Shown: positions 53,811 through 61,213, numbered from the stretch's first letter. The stretch: DNA of 64,000 bases from Caldicoprobacter oshimai DSM 21659 (GCA_000526435.1 JAGB01000002.1:806001-870000); one strand, 5' to 3'. Notes: generated by a model not told the origin, from the letters alone. Program-made: numbers and translations.

Positions 53811-54624
53811 TGGCCACCTTCACCCCCGCTTCTTTTAGCTTGCGTTTTTCCTCTTCAGCGGCCAATCGCTCTAAGATGGCCGGGACAAAATACCTAAAAG
53901 CTCTGATTTTATCTCCCTTATAGCGTGGCTTATAATTCTTGAACGTCATATCCATTGCTTCTTTAACAAGCTGGAAGTCGGTTGTATGCTTTGCTATCTC
54001 GGTTATAGCAACCTCATCACTCGGTGAAGCAAATCGCCCGGTTAAAGAAGTGTAGTAACTGCTAACCTGGTTCAAAAACGTTAAAACCGGATCATCTTCC
54101 TGACAGTGGGACGGCACCTTGTCAGGATTGGTAGTTTCTAGGAATGGCGTCCCTTTATTATCATCATCTTCTTCTATGTCTTTAATATTGTCTTTATATA
54201 TTGTCTTTATATGGTGTGCTAATTCGCTCCCTGTGGAGTGTGCTAATTCGCACACTGTGGACTGTACTGATTCGCTGCCTGTGTGCGAATTAGCACACTG
54301 TGTACTTTCTATATCCCATTCGTTGTAATGCTTATTAAAACAGAGTGTCCTTGGAGAATTAAAATCTGCTTCCTGTGTGACAAGCAAAACTTTGCTGTCG
54401 ATCAATCTTTTTAGCTCTCTCTTAATTTGATGTTTATTACAGCCCGTAACTTCCGATAAAAAACTTAAAGAAAACTCGTACTCCTTTCTGTTAAAGCCAT
54501 AAGTATAACGCCATACAGCTAATAAAATCTTGTACTGTGTTCCGTTAAACTTGGCTTTTGCAACTGCTTCCAATATTTCGTTTGCTATTCTTGTGTAGCC
54601 GTCTTCCAATTGAGGATTAGCCAT
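53725..54624 (-). CDS. Phage replication initiator (lambda O-like N-terminal domain)
   Basis: 299 aa from ATG 54624. The N-terminal winged helix (MANPQLEDGYTRIANEILEAVAKAKFNGTQYKILLAVWRYTYGFNR..., SLSFLSEVTGCNKHQIKRELKRL) belongs to the phage replication protein O group. A middle region encoded by the iterons reads SHTGSESVQSTVCELAHSTG. The C-terminal DnaD-like part (LVKEAMDMTFKNYKPRYKGDKIRAFRYFVPAIL) contacts the helicase loader. Starts replication by binding the internal iterons. Confidence 0.9.
   Translation of the reverse strand: MANPQLEDGYTRIANEILEAVAKAKFNGTQYKILLAVWRYTYGFNRKEYEFSLSFLSEVTGCNKHQIKRELKRLIDSKVLLVTQEADFNSPRTLCFNKHYNEWDIESTQCANSHTGSESVQSTVCELAHSTGSELAHHIKTIYKDNIKDIEEDDDNKGTPFLETTNPDKVPSHCQEDDPVLTFLNQVSSYYTSLTGRFASPSDEVAITEIAKHTTDFQLVKEAMDMTFKNYKPRYKGDKIRAFRYFVPAILERLAAEEEKRKLKEAGVKVANGDDNVLGEKTSRASGFDKSKFLYQGGG
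54214..54298. repeat. Origin iterons inside the rep gene
   Basis: GTGTGCTAATTCGC at 54214-54227 and 54238-54251, a variant CTGTACTGATTCGC at 54262-54275 (exact 24-bp period), and an inverted copy GCGAATTAGCACAC at 54285-54298. Iterons within an O-like gene are the lambda-type phage origin layout. An AT-rich stretch flanks them at about 54150-54215. Confidence 0.8.
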
Positions 54625-54660
54625 TTTATCACATCCATTTCTTTGCATATCCCACCACAA

Positions 54661-54855
54661 TCAAAACGGAAAATCATCATCGTCATCGTTGTTATCATCT
54701 AGTTGCCGTTTCACTTCTGCTCTAACTTTCTCCCATGCTTTTTGAAAGGCTTTGTCTACATCACCGACAACATCAATTTCAATTTCAGCCTCGGCTTTCC
54801 GATTGTTATAGCCGGGACCTGACTTTAATTCTGAATACGCAACTCTAATCTTCAT
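54661..54855 (-). CDS. Small acidic-tailed protein
   Basis: 64 aa: beta-strand start (MKIRVAYSELKSGPGYNNRK), one helix, then an Asp/Asn-rich tail ending FPF. The DDDDDFPF end resembles SSB-type docking tails. Overlaps the next upstream gene by 4 bp. Unknown. Confidence 0.55.
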   Translation of the reverse strand: MKIRVAYSELKSGPGYNNRKAEAEIEIDVVGDVDKAFQKAWEKVRAEVKRQLDDNNDDDDDFPF

Positions 54856-55208
54856 TGGCCTTCTACCTCCTCATTCACTTTCAAATCTGGGATATAAATG
54901 ATATCTCCTTCTCGCAATTCATGTGCTGGGATTCCACTCTTTTGAATAAGCTCATCTACTATGTCTCGTATGTCTTTTTTATATCCTGCCTCTTGCAGTC
55001 GTTTAGCTATATGCCAGTAATACTCCCCATAACCAACTTTATATGGCACATAATTAACCTGGCTAACGCCTTGCTTGGGAATAATAAAGGCTAATATTGT
55101 TAACAATACTATGAGTAGGAAAACAACCAATCGTGTCCTGTTTTTTATTCGGAGCCGCCGCTTTGGCGGCTCCCATAATTGTATGCGCATCCCAATTGCC
55201 TCCTTCAA
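54852..55208 (-). CDS. Membrane-anchored LysM-like protein
   Basis: 118 aa. A basic cytoplasmic start, one helix (LVVFLLIVLLTILAFII), then an extracellular LysM-type domain: YKVGYGEYYWHIAKRL...LREGDIIYIP. The layout matches YneA-type cell-division inhibitors of Firmicutes, which are made during the SOS response. Coupled on both sides (4-bp overlaps) within the early operon. Confidence 0.65.
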   Translation of the reverse strand: MKEAIGMRIQLWEPPKRRLRIKNRTRLVVFLLIVLLTILAFIIPKQGVSQVNYVPYKVGYGEYYWHIAKRLQEAGYKKDIRDIVDELIQKSGIPAHELREGDIIYIPDLKVNEEVEGQ

Positions 55209-55483
55209 TCCAAATTGATTCCTCTTTCTCTTACAGCATCATCTACGTCATTTCCGTAAAGACAAAACCGAAAACCCAATTCTTTTAATTTTGCTTTTAA
55301 AGTTTCTGCTTCTTCATTCTTTATCCACTCTACTAGCTGCCAAACTGTTACTATCGGCAAATTCATTTCTTGCAGTTTCAAAAGGCAATCTTCGCAAATC
55401 CTTTCTTTTGTAGTAGCATCAAACCCAGCATAGTCTAATTTACAATCACAAATTGCACAGCAATGATAATCGGCATGTGCCAT
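55205..55483 (-). CDS. Small zinc-finger-like phage protein
   Basis: 92 aa. CCAICDCKLDYAGFDATTKERICEDC looks like a four-cysteine zinc site; a helix follows. Unknown role, immediately downstream of the tRNA gene. Confidence 0.55.
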   Translation of the reverse strand: MAHADYHCCAICDCKLDYAGFDATTKERICEDCLLKLQEMNLPIVTVWQLVEWIKNEEAETLKAKLKELGFRFCLYGNDVDDAVRERGINLD

Positions 55484-55505
55484 TTATTCCCCCTCCTTCC
55501 CAATT

Positions 55506-55580
55506 TGGCACGGGAGGCAGGACTCGAACCTGCACTCCGAGAGCCAAAGTCTCGTGTCCTACCAGCTAGACTACTCCCGT
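55506..55580 (-). tRNA. tRNA-Gln (anticodon TTG)
   Basis: 75 nt with CCA encoded. Acceptor ACGGGAG pairs with CTCCCGT; D stem GTC-/GAC; anticodon stem CGAGA/TCTCG with loop CTTTGGC; T arm GCAGG-TTCGAGT-CCTGC. The acceptor pairing can extend two further base pairs outside. Same strand as the early phage operon and flanked by phage genes, so phage-borne. Confidence 0.92.
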
Positions 55581-55591
55581 GCATACGGCGG

Positions 55592-56314
55592 CTAGGATGC
55601 CGCCTCTTTCGTTTTTTCTTCAATTTCCGCACAAATCTTATCGTAGTCAATCTTGCGTATATCCCTGCTGTGTTCGTATCCATATTTAGCCATTACTTCA
55701 CGTACAAGCTGTTCGTTGCCGTTTGCAATTGCAAACATTCTCTTTGCTTGTGCAGTTGTTATGGTTCCAGATTGGTCTGTATATTGCCTGTTCTGCTGAA
55801 TGCTTTGTTCAATAGGTGTGCCCTCTATATCGTCCTCTAAATCTTGCGTAAAGATTTCAGAAAGAGCTGCAACAGTTAAAGTAGCATCTATTAACGCTCT
55901 CTTTTTTGCCATCTTTAGAATGGTATTTGCTATGCTATATGGGTCCTGCTTGACGTATTTCTTTTCTCTTGTATTGGCATGCCCAACACCTTCAGTGACT
56001 TTTTGCCCATTTTTGCTTAAGATACACTTTATAGTGAAGGCAAAGAAGCCGTTTTCATAATCCTGTACTCGTTCTATTTCTTCAAATTCGCTTGTTAGGC
56101 CGAACAGCATTAGTATTTTCTCTGCGCCAGGTTTCAATAATGTGGGTTTATCTCCAGTGCCGGGAATAATCCCATAGTCATGATTGGGTTTGAGTGTCTT
56201 TTGTACAATTGCTTGAAAAGAAGCTATTTTTTGCATGGTTTGTTGTATAGCCTGTAAATTTACAGCATCTATGATGGAAATTGCATTAACCTCAACAGGT
56301 TGAATCGTCGCCAT
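55592..56314 (-). CDS. Conserved phage protein, probable recombination/replication accessory
   Basis: 240 aa. The core DYGIIPGTGDKPTLLKPGAEKILMLFGL ... VTEGVGHANTRE ... DPYSIANTILKMAKKRALIDATLTVAALSEIFTQDLED is a very common pattern in Firmicute phages, usually near SSB and replication genes. It sits in the slot where single-strand annealing proteins occur. The family has no firm function known to me. Confidence 0.7.
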   Translation of the reverse strand: MATIQPVEVNAISIIDAVNLQAIQQTMQKIASFQAIVQKTLKPNHDYGIIPGTGDKPTLLKPGAEKILMLFGLTSEFEEIERVQDYENGFFAFTIKCILSKNGQKVTEGVGHANTREKKYVKQDPYSIANTILKMAKKRALIDATLTVAALSEIFTQDLEDDIEGTPIEQSIQQNRQYTDQSGTITTAQAKRMFAIANGNEQLVREVMAKYGYEHSRDIRKIDYDKICAEIEEKTKEAAS

Positions 56315-56502
56315 TACTGTCCACCTCCATACTCGGCCATCAATTTCTGATTGACTTCTCGTATTTTTGCAAGAACCTCGTCTGCGTCTTCTCCTCTGTA
56401 AGAAATTTCCCAGTTGTAACCCTTGCTGTTTTTCTCGAGTTTCACGCTGATTTCAGCGGGTTGCTTATCGTACAAGTGCACTATCTTTAATTCCTGATCC
56501 AT
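56314..56502 (-). CDS. Small early phage protein
   Basis: 62 aa from ATG 56502 (GGAGGG 7 bp before). MDQELKIVHLYDKQPAEISVKL with a helical C-terminus EVLAKIREVNQKLMAEYGGG. Overlaps the next gene by one base. Unknown. Confidence 0.5.
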   Translation of the reverse strand: MDQELKIVHLYDKQPAEISVKLEKNSKGYNWEISYRGEDADEVLAKIREVNQKLMAEYGGGQ

Positions 56503-56671
56503 CGTAGGACCCTCCAATCCATAGTATTTTGTACCCAAACCAATCTATTGATTGGCCACACCGTTTACAATAGCGGTGCTCTGGGTGTTCCCCGTACTCT
56601 CGCCCTCTGCCATACTCGAATGCATCTTCAAAATCCCTGTATCCACAATATCCACACTCAATTATTCGCAT
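56465..56671 (-). CDS. Small zinc-ribbon-like protein
   Basis: 68 aa. CGYCGYRDFEDAFEYGRGRE then YCKRCGQS form a four-cysteine zinc site. Start ATG 56671 follows GAGGGG. The last 38 bp overlap the gene downstream. Unknown. Confidence 0.5.
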   Translation of the reverse strand: MRIIECGYCGYRDFEDAFEYGRGREYGEHPEHRYCKRCGQSIDWFGYKILWIGGSYDGSGIKDSALVR

Positions 56672-56685
56672 TCCCATTCTCCCCT

Positions 56686-56898
56686 CTAAAACCAAACTAT
56701 CTCTATTTCATCTTCTTCTAAATCCGCAAAAGCTCCACAGTCTTTGATGAGTTGCTCTATTCGATACTTGCTGATTTTGACAGTATGTTTACCTGTTTTG
56801 GGATTGAAATCGTATCCGACAACACTTAGTCTTAAACCCTCTTCTATTTTTTTGTAGAATTTAGCCTCCCATGGTTCGATAATAACCACCTGTTTCAT
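56686..56898 (-). CDS. Small early phage protein
   Basis: 70 aa from ATG 56898, which overlaps the previous stop (ATGA) and follows GGGGGATAG. MKQVVIIEPWEAKFYKKIEEGL. Acidic C-terminus. Unknown. Confidence 0.5.
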   Translation of the reverse strand: MKQVVIIEPWEAKFYKKIEEGLRLSVVGYDFNPKTGKHTVKISKYRIEQLIKDCGAFADLEEDEIEIVWF

Positions 56899-57098
56899 TC
56901 TTCTATCCCCCACTTTCTCAGCTCTTCTCGCCTTTCCTCTTCTGTAAGCCGTCTTGCTGTCATTGTCGATATACCGTGCCACCTGTCGGACGGACTAACT
57001 CCCCAAAGTTTACAAGCTTTGCGTTTTGCCTGTGCCGAATCCCTAGCTTCCACAACAGCTTCCTGCTCAAGCATATAGGACGTAACTTTGTACAACAT
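56895..57098 (-). CDS. Small early phage protein
   Basis: 67 aa from ATG 57098 (AAGGAG 8 bp before). MLYKVTSYMLEQEAVVEARD, then a charged helix with TARRLTEEERREELRKWG. Unknown; longer upstream frame lacks a start signal. Confidence 0.5.
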   Translation of the reverse strand: MLYKVTSYMLEQEAVVEARDSAQAKRKACKLWGVSPSDRWHGISTMTARRLTEEERREELRKWGIEE

Positions 57099-57171
57099 TT
57101 TCATCGCTCCTTCTTGCCCTATTGACCACGTTTGTGGTACAATAGGGATGTGGGAATTTTGATTTGGGCCT

Positions 57172-57627
57172 TTATATAAGGGCTCTTCTTTCTTTTTGGC
57201 TAAATAAAACTGCCATCGCTGCTGCAGCCATTTCTGATATTTCGCGCTGCACAATCTTCCATTTGCTCATCTCATGTTCGTCAATGACACCATCACAGGC
57301 AACTTCAACAATGTCGGGGTTAATTTTGTTTACATCTGCAATTTCTTTCTGTAGTTTTAAAACCGATCTTGCCAGATCTGTCAGGTCAACTTCTGGTAAA
57401 TACCTCCTACCTACCTCGGTCCCTTGTCTGAGATGTTCATATGCTAGCCATGTTGCTCGGTACACTTCAACCATCCTACACACTACATCATCAGGTGGAA
57501 TTGTCTTACCAGTCTCATAATCAGCAAGGGAACGTGTACTAATGTATAGAAGCTCTGCTGCTTCCTCTCGGGTATAACCTGCACATTCTCTGGCAATACG
57601 GTAAATGTTTTTACGTTGACTCTGCAT
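57172..57627 (-). CDS. XRE-family helix-turn-helix regulator
   Basis: 151 aa from ATG 57627, preceded by GGAGGAGGTG. N-terminal HTH RIARECAGYTREEAAELLYISTRSLADYETGKTIPPDDVV, then a helical C-terminal domain. An early phage regulator downstream of the antirepressor; its target is not known. Confidence 0.8.
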   Translation of the reverse strand: MQSQRKNIYRIARECAGYTREEAAELLYISTRSLADYETGKTIPPDDVVCRMVEVYRATWLAYEHLRQGTEVGRRYLPEVDLTDLARSVLKLQKEIADVNKINPDIVEVACDGVIDEHEMSKWKIVQREISEMAAAAMAVLFSQKERRALI

Positions 57628-57701
57628 GGTCTTCACCTCCTCCTGTTGATATAATTTGAGCTAGAAAAATCACTTCACCCCCATCCCACCTCCCTTCCCT
57701 A

Positions 57702-57899
57702 TCACATCTCCCCACATCCAGCAGCTCGCACTTCTAGCTGCCTCCGGATGTCGTCGTCCTCCATAATCCTCGCCAGAAAAATTTCTACCAACGGCCTGTA
57801 AAACTTGTCCTCATCCACCTCTTCATAACCAACAATTTCCTTATGAAGTACCTTGCCTGTATGCCTGTCTATGATGGTTTTTATGTGTGCTACCTTCAC
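57702..57899 (-). CDS. Small early phage protein
   Basis: 65 aa, MKVAHIKTIIDRHTGKVLHK, acidic helix after. Overlaps the antirepressor stop by 4 bp. Unknown. Confidence 0.5.
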   Translation of the reverse strand: MKVAHIKTIIDRHTGKVLHKEIVGYEEVDEDKFYRPLVEIFLARIMEDDDIRRQLEVRAAGCGEM

Positions 57900-58618
57900 C
57901 GTTCCCCCTCCCCTAAAACTATTTCTTCTTGTTTTAGCAGCCTACCTATAAAATCCACACCTTTGGCCGTTACAAGTGTCTGTGTAATATTTTCAACTAT
58001 GCCACCTTTTACGATAGGTTTTTCTACGACTTTGAAGTAACCACGATCCAGATATTCTTGATAAGGTTCATTGTTGTATCTCAGGACCTTTTTCTGCCTT
58101 AGAAATGCAAATAATTTGTTCCTGCCTATTCCAAGACTTTTAGCTACGGCCGACATTGGCTGGTTGTTCCCTGCTGATAAAAACAGGTCATGCATTTCGG
58201 CTTTGGGTTTAAGTTTTAAGTTTTCTTCTGCCAAATCAGCAGCCAGCCGTAAAGCTTCAGGATAGGTTTGCGGTATTTTGAAGTGCGCATTAAGTGAGTA
58301 GATACCTGTTTCCCTGATCGACGGTAACACTTCATGAGTTATCCAGCGTTTAAATTCTTTGGCTTCTTTCTTACGACTACCAAGAATTAAAGTATATAAT
58401 CCAGGCTCGTTTACTACTTGCATTTGTTGAGGCCCACCAGGGGTGTCAATTAAACTTACACCCTTTTCGTCATCATCCAATCTTTCAAGCGCCATACGTG
58501 AATTGCCCAAATCCAGTATGTCACATACATCCTTTGCCACCCACCAGGGCTGATTGTTCTTGATGACCATTCGTACTTGCTGGCCTTTATAGTTAAAAAT
58601 CTTTTGTAAACTCTGCAT
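57896..58618 (-). CDS. BRO-N antirepressor
   Basis: 240 aa. N-terminal BRO domain (IFNYKGQQVRMVIKNNQPWWVAKDVCDILDLGN...SRKKEAKEFKRWITHEVLPSIRETG) and a C-terminal phage antirepressor (KilAC) domain (KPKAEMHDLFLSAGNNQPMSAVAKSLGIGRNKLFAFLRQKKVL). Such proteins inactivate the CI-type repressor or control early genes. Sits directly behind the small RHH gene, probably one transcript. Confidence 0.92.
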   Translation of the reverse strand: MQSLQKIFNYKGQQVRMVIKNNQPWWVAKDVCDILDLGNSRMALERLDDDEKGVSLIDTPGGPQQMQVVNEPGLYTLILGSRKKEAKEFKRWITHEVLPSIRETGIYSLNAHFKIPQTYPEALRLAADLAEENLKLKPKAEMHDLFLSAGNNQPMSAVAKSLGIGRNKLFAFLRQKKVLRYNNEPYQEYLDRGYFKVVEKPIVKGGIVENITQTLVTAKGVDFIGRLLKQEEIVLGEGER

Positions 58619-58646
58619 TGAGACCCTCCTCTTGCATTGTTACTGT

Positions 58647-58799
58647 TTATTGTTCATGGGTTTCCAACATCTTTGAGATCAGCATGATAATATATGCGTT
58701 TTTGGATATGCCCATTTTCTTTGAAGCCTCGTTTAATTTGTCATCAATTTCTTTCGGGAGTCTTAGTGTTGTTCTTATTCTGCCATTTGTCATGCTCAT
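58647..58799 (-). CDS. Arc-type ribbon-helix-helix repressor (small)
   Basis: 50 aa: MSMTNGRIRTTLRLPKEIDD, then KLNEASKKMGISKNAYIIML and a short helix. This is a complete ribbon-helix-helix of Arc/CopG size. It starts after GGAGGTGACGTC and has a strong promoter upstream (TTGACG, 17-bp spacer, TATAAT at 58819-58847). Likely represses its own promoter through the TGACGTCA sites and so controls the BRO antirepressor, as Arc controls Ant in P22. Confidence 0.75.
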   Translation of the reverse strand: MSMTNGRIRTTLRLPKEIDDKLNEASKKMGISKNAYIIMLISKMLETHEQ

Positions 58800-58906
58800 G
58801 ACGTCACCTCCTTTCTGTATTATACTATGTCATTATTATGACGTCAATAGTCACAATTGACTTTTTCTTGTTTTTTTAATATACTTATGGTGTCTATATG
58901 ACGCCA
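58799..58906. promoter_or_regulatory. Divergent promoters with TGACGyCA operators
   Basis: Leftward promoter: TTGACG (58842-58847), 17-bp spacer, TATAAT (58819-58824). Rightward promoter: TTGACT (58857-58862), 17-bp spacer, TATACT (58880-58885). Palindromic TGACGTCA at 58799-58806 and 58839-58846 (over the leftward -35), and TGACGCCA at 58899-58906. Site starts are 40 and 60 bp apart. Confidence 0.8.
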
Positions 58907-58927
58907 ATATTAGGGAGGGTATTGTTT

Positions 58928-59179
58928 ATGCCTGGCGAAAAGCGTTTTACTCTCCGTATGGATGCGGATTTATTTAACGAAATAAGCGAAGTTGCTAAAA
59001 GACATAGACGTTCAACCGCTAAAGAAATCGAATATGCAATAGCCTTATATCTTACAGAGTTGGCAAAAAAGGAATTATTAAATAATCTTGACTTTAATAA
59101 CATGACAGAAGAAGAGGCAAAAGAAAATCTTAAAAAGTTAAATGATGTATTTAACAAATACAAAGCTTTTTTGGAATAA
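58928..59179 (+). CDS. Second ribbon-helix-helix protein
   Basis: 83 aa from ATG 58928 (AGGGAGGG 7 bp before; an upstream ATG lies on the operator). MPGEKRFTLRMDADLFNEIS then EVAKRHRRSTAKEIEYAIALYL is an Arc-like ribbon-helix-helix, followed by a helical tail. It is divergent from the smaller RHH gene and the only rightward gene between early genes and the repressor. Confidence 0.8.
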   Translation: MPGEKRFTLRMDADLFNEISEVAKRHRRSTAKEIEYAIALYLTELAKKELLNNLDFNNMTEEEAKENLKKLNDVFNKYKAFLE

Positions 59180-59358
59180 CTTTTTCCAGTTCAGCAATGC
59201 GTTGCTCTAGTGTCATCTCCATCACCGTCTTTCATTTCGTCTACCCTGCTTTCTCGCTCTTCGGGCTCGCCGGGGTTACCGGGTCTTGGCCTATTCAGCG
59301 GTACTCACAGGCTCCTATGAAGTTGTCAAGGTGCGGTTAATTGGATTGTAGTTGCCTT

Positions 59359-59586
59359 TCACGCAACATTGTTGCTAAAAAAAATTCGGATTACGTCATC
59401 ATCACCCATACGTAAAATCTGCTTTAATTTTCTCAACTCAGATAAGGTAAAATCAACACGACCATTTTCCCGTTTATTGTATGCAAATTCGCTTATGCCC
59501 AGCTTACTAGCAATGTCTTTTTGTGTAAGCCCTAATCTGACTCTATAGGCTTTTAGTTCTCTGCTCATTTCTTTTGACAACACCAT
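59359..59586 (-). CDS. Cro-like helix-turn-helix regulator
   Basis: 75 aa from ATG 59586 (GGGGGTG before it; ATG 59616 would sit on the transcription start). MVLSKEMSRELKAYRVRLGLTQKDIASKLGISEFAYNKRENG is an XRE HTH. First gene of leftward early transcription, facing the CI-like gene. Its operators would be the AACGCAAC sites. Confidence 0.85.
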   Translation of the reverse strand: MVLSKEMSRELKAYRVRLGLTQKDIASKLGISEFAYNKRENGRVDFTLSELRKLKQILRMGDDDVIRIFFSNNVA

Positions 59587-59598
59587 TAGCACCCCCTT

Positions 59599-59723
59599 TT
59601 GTTGCGTCATAAACAACTTTCACTTTCTATTATAGTCATTAAACGCAACTTGTCAAGTACTTTTTTAAAAAAAGTTTCTTTTTAGGCAACTATTATTTAT
59701 TTTAACGCAACAAGCTTTATAAT
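59599..59723. promoter_or_regulatory. Genetic switch region (PL/PR-like) with operators
   Basis: Leftward promoter: TTGACA (59651-59656), 16-bp spacer, TATAAT (59629-59634). Rightward -10 TATAAT at 59718-59723. Operator-like GTTGCGT at 59601-59607, AACGCAAC at 59642-59649 and 59704-59711 overlap both promoters. A related GCAACATTGTTGC lies in the Cro gene end (about 59362-59374). Confidence 0.75.
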
Positions 59724-59746
59724 AGATATAAAAGGTGGTGATTCGC

Positions 59747-60262
59747 ATGGCTACATTTGCCCAGCGTTTAAAAGAATTAAGGTTAGAGATGCATCTTACA
59801 CAACAAGAACTAGCTGATATATTCTTTTTGAATAAAAGCTCTATATCTAGGTATGAACAAGGCAAACAAATGCCGGAAATAGATTTATTACAAAAATTCG
59901 CTAGCTTTTTTAATGTCTCGGTGGATTATCTTCTGGGTTTATCCGATGAAAGAATTCCTCTTCAGGAAAATAGGTCACTTGGGAAGGAAGCCAAAGGAAT
60001 GTCATCGCAAAAAGGCAATCCCCCCAAGCTCACCCGAAAGGATGAACGAGAGATAGAGAAAATACTGGACGAGGTTAGAAAACAGCTAGAAAATGCCGAA
60101 GGCCTCATGTTTGATGGAGAACCTGCCAGCCCGGAGGCCATACAGAGTATTATAGACTCAATGCGCATAGGCTTGGAAATCGCAAAACAGCGCAACAAAC
60201 AAAAGTATACCCCTAAAAAGTACAGGAAGAGTGATAAAGAGGTAAGTGAAAATGAGCAATGA
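59747..60262 (+). CDS. CI-like prophage repressor
   Basis: 171 aa from ATG 59747 after AAAGGTGG. N-terminal XRE HTH (MATFAQRLKELRLEMHLTQQELADIFFLNKSSISRYEQGKQMPE, SVDYLLGLSDERI) and a charged helical C-terminal part without a LexA-like peptidase. Repressors of this short type are removed by the ImmA-type protease encoded downstream. Confidence 0.88.
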   Translation: MATFAQRLKELRLEMHLTQQELADIFFLNKSSISRYEQGKQMPEIDLLQKFASFFNVSVDYLLGLSDERIPLQENRSLGKEAKGMSSQKGNPPKLTRKDEREIEKILDEVRKQLENAEGLMFDGEPASPEAIQSIIDSMRIGLEIAKQRNKQKYTPKKYRKSDKEVSENEQ

Positions 60263-60440
60263 AGATAAGATTTTTGCGCTATTGGAAAAGATTTATGCTG
60301 AATTACAGAATACCAAAACAGAGCTTGCCAATTTTAAGGCAGAAACCAGCAAACGGCTTGAAACTTTGCAAGCCGGGCAGGATGAAATTATAAAAAGGCT
60401 TGATGCTGTTTATGAGCAAACTGCCAATTTAACTAAGTAA
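60252..60440 (+). CDS. Small coiled-coil protein A
   Basis: 62 aa, MSNEDKIFALLEKIYAELQN and a long heptad-rich helix. Overlaps the end of the repressor gene. Paralogous to the next gene (same NEDKIFxxLxxxYAExQN start). Common in Firmicute phages, role unknown. Confidence 0.6.
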   Translation: MSNEDKIFALLEKIYAELQNTKTELANFKAETSKRLETLQAGQDEIIKRLDAVYEQTANLTK

Positions 60441-60454
60441 AGGAGTGAAAAATC

Positions 60455-60718
60455 ATGACCAACGAAGATAAAATATTTGAGTTTTTAACCCGACTTTATG
60501 CTGAAATGCAGAATGGGTTTAAGGAAATTAACGGGAGAATAGATAAACTTGAAGATGAGGTAAAGGAAGTTAAGAAAACCGTGCTCAAAATCGAACAAGA
60601 CCATGGTCAAAAGCTTGAAGCCCTATTTGATGGGTATAAACAGAATTACGAAAAGCTTTGTCGTATCGAGGAAGAAGTATCCAAGCACGAAGAATTCATA
60701 TTGCGTAGGATAAGATAG
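60455..60718 (+). CDS. Small coiled-coil protein B
   Basis: 87 aa, MTNEDKIFEFLTRLYAEMQN then an all-helical heptad region up to the C-terminus. Preceded by AAAGGAGTG. A likely duplicate of the gene before it. Confidence 0.65.
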   Translation: MTNEDKIFEFLTRLYAEMQNGFKEINGRIDKLEDEVKEVKKTVLKIEQDHGQKLEALFDGYKQNYEKLCRIEEEVSKHEEFILRRIR

Positions 60719-60759
60719 GTTTTGCCCCGTGGGCAGCAGGGGGTAAGGGAGGTCCTTTT

Positions 60760-61194
60760 GTGGGAGAAATAAAAGATATTGTAAGAAAGCTCGTTAGAAA
60801 GTATAAAACCAGCGATCCTTATGAGCTGGCCGACTATCTCAACATCATAGTGCTCATTGACAACTTGGATGAATCAATACGGGGATACTTCCACTACTTT
60901 AAGCGCAATAAAATCATACATATAAACAGCAAGCTGAGCGACAAAGACAAACGTATTGTACTGGCACATGAACTTGGACATGCTGTCCTCCACCCCAGAC
61001 TGAACATAATATTCATGGAGCACAATACATATTTTGTAAAAAGTAAATACGAATATGAAGCTAATAAGTTTGCAGCAGAACTCTTGATTGATGATTGCGA
61101 CATCAAAGATATACGTTATGAGTCAGCAAGTTATATAGCAGCAACCCTGGGAGTTAATGAGGAACTTGTGAAATACAAAATTATTCTGAAATGA
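60760..61194 (+). CDS. ImmA/IrrE-type metallopeptidase
   Basis: 144 aa from GTG (GGGAGG upstream). Zinc protease motif VLAHELGHAVLHP (HExxH) and a following KSKYEYEANKFAAELLI, the ImmA signature. Cleaves the partner repressor upon DNA damage, as in ICEBs1 and related prophages. Placed two genes after the repressor. Confidence 0.92.
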   Translation: MGEIKDIVRKLVRKYKTSDPYELADYLNIIVLIDNLDESIRGYFHYFKRNKIIHINSKLSDKDKRIVLAHELGHAVLHPRLNIIFMEHNTYFVKSKYEYEANKFAAELLIDDCDIKDIRYESASYIAATLGVNEELVKYKIILK

Positions 61195-61213
61195 GGGGGG
61201 AAGGGATATAGCT

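Noticed and set aside
54214-54298. CRISPR-like array
   Set aside because: Repeats of 14 bp in 24-bp register inside a coding gene, one copy inverted; this is an iteron set, not a CRISPR.
55435-55683. 82-aa minus-strand frame across the tRNA
   Set aside because: It reads through the tRNA-Gln gene and has no ribosome binding site.
59180-59358. Short minus-strand frame (MTLEQRIAELEK-like) and hairpins after the RHH gene
   Set aside because: Only about 23 codons, overlaps the RHH gene on the other strand, and no convincing start context; left unannotated.
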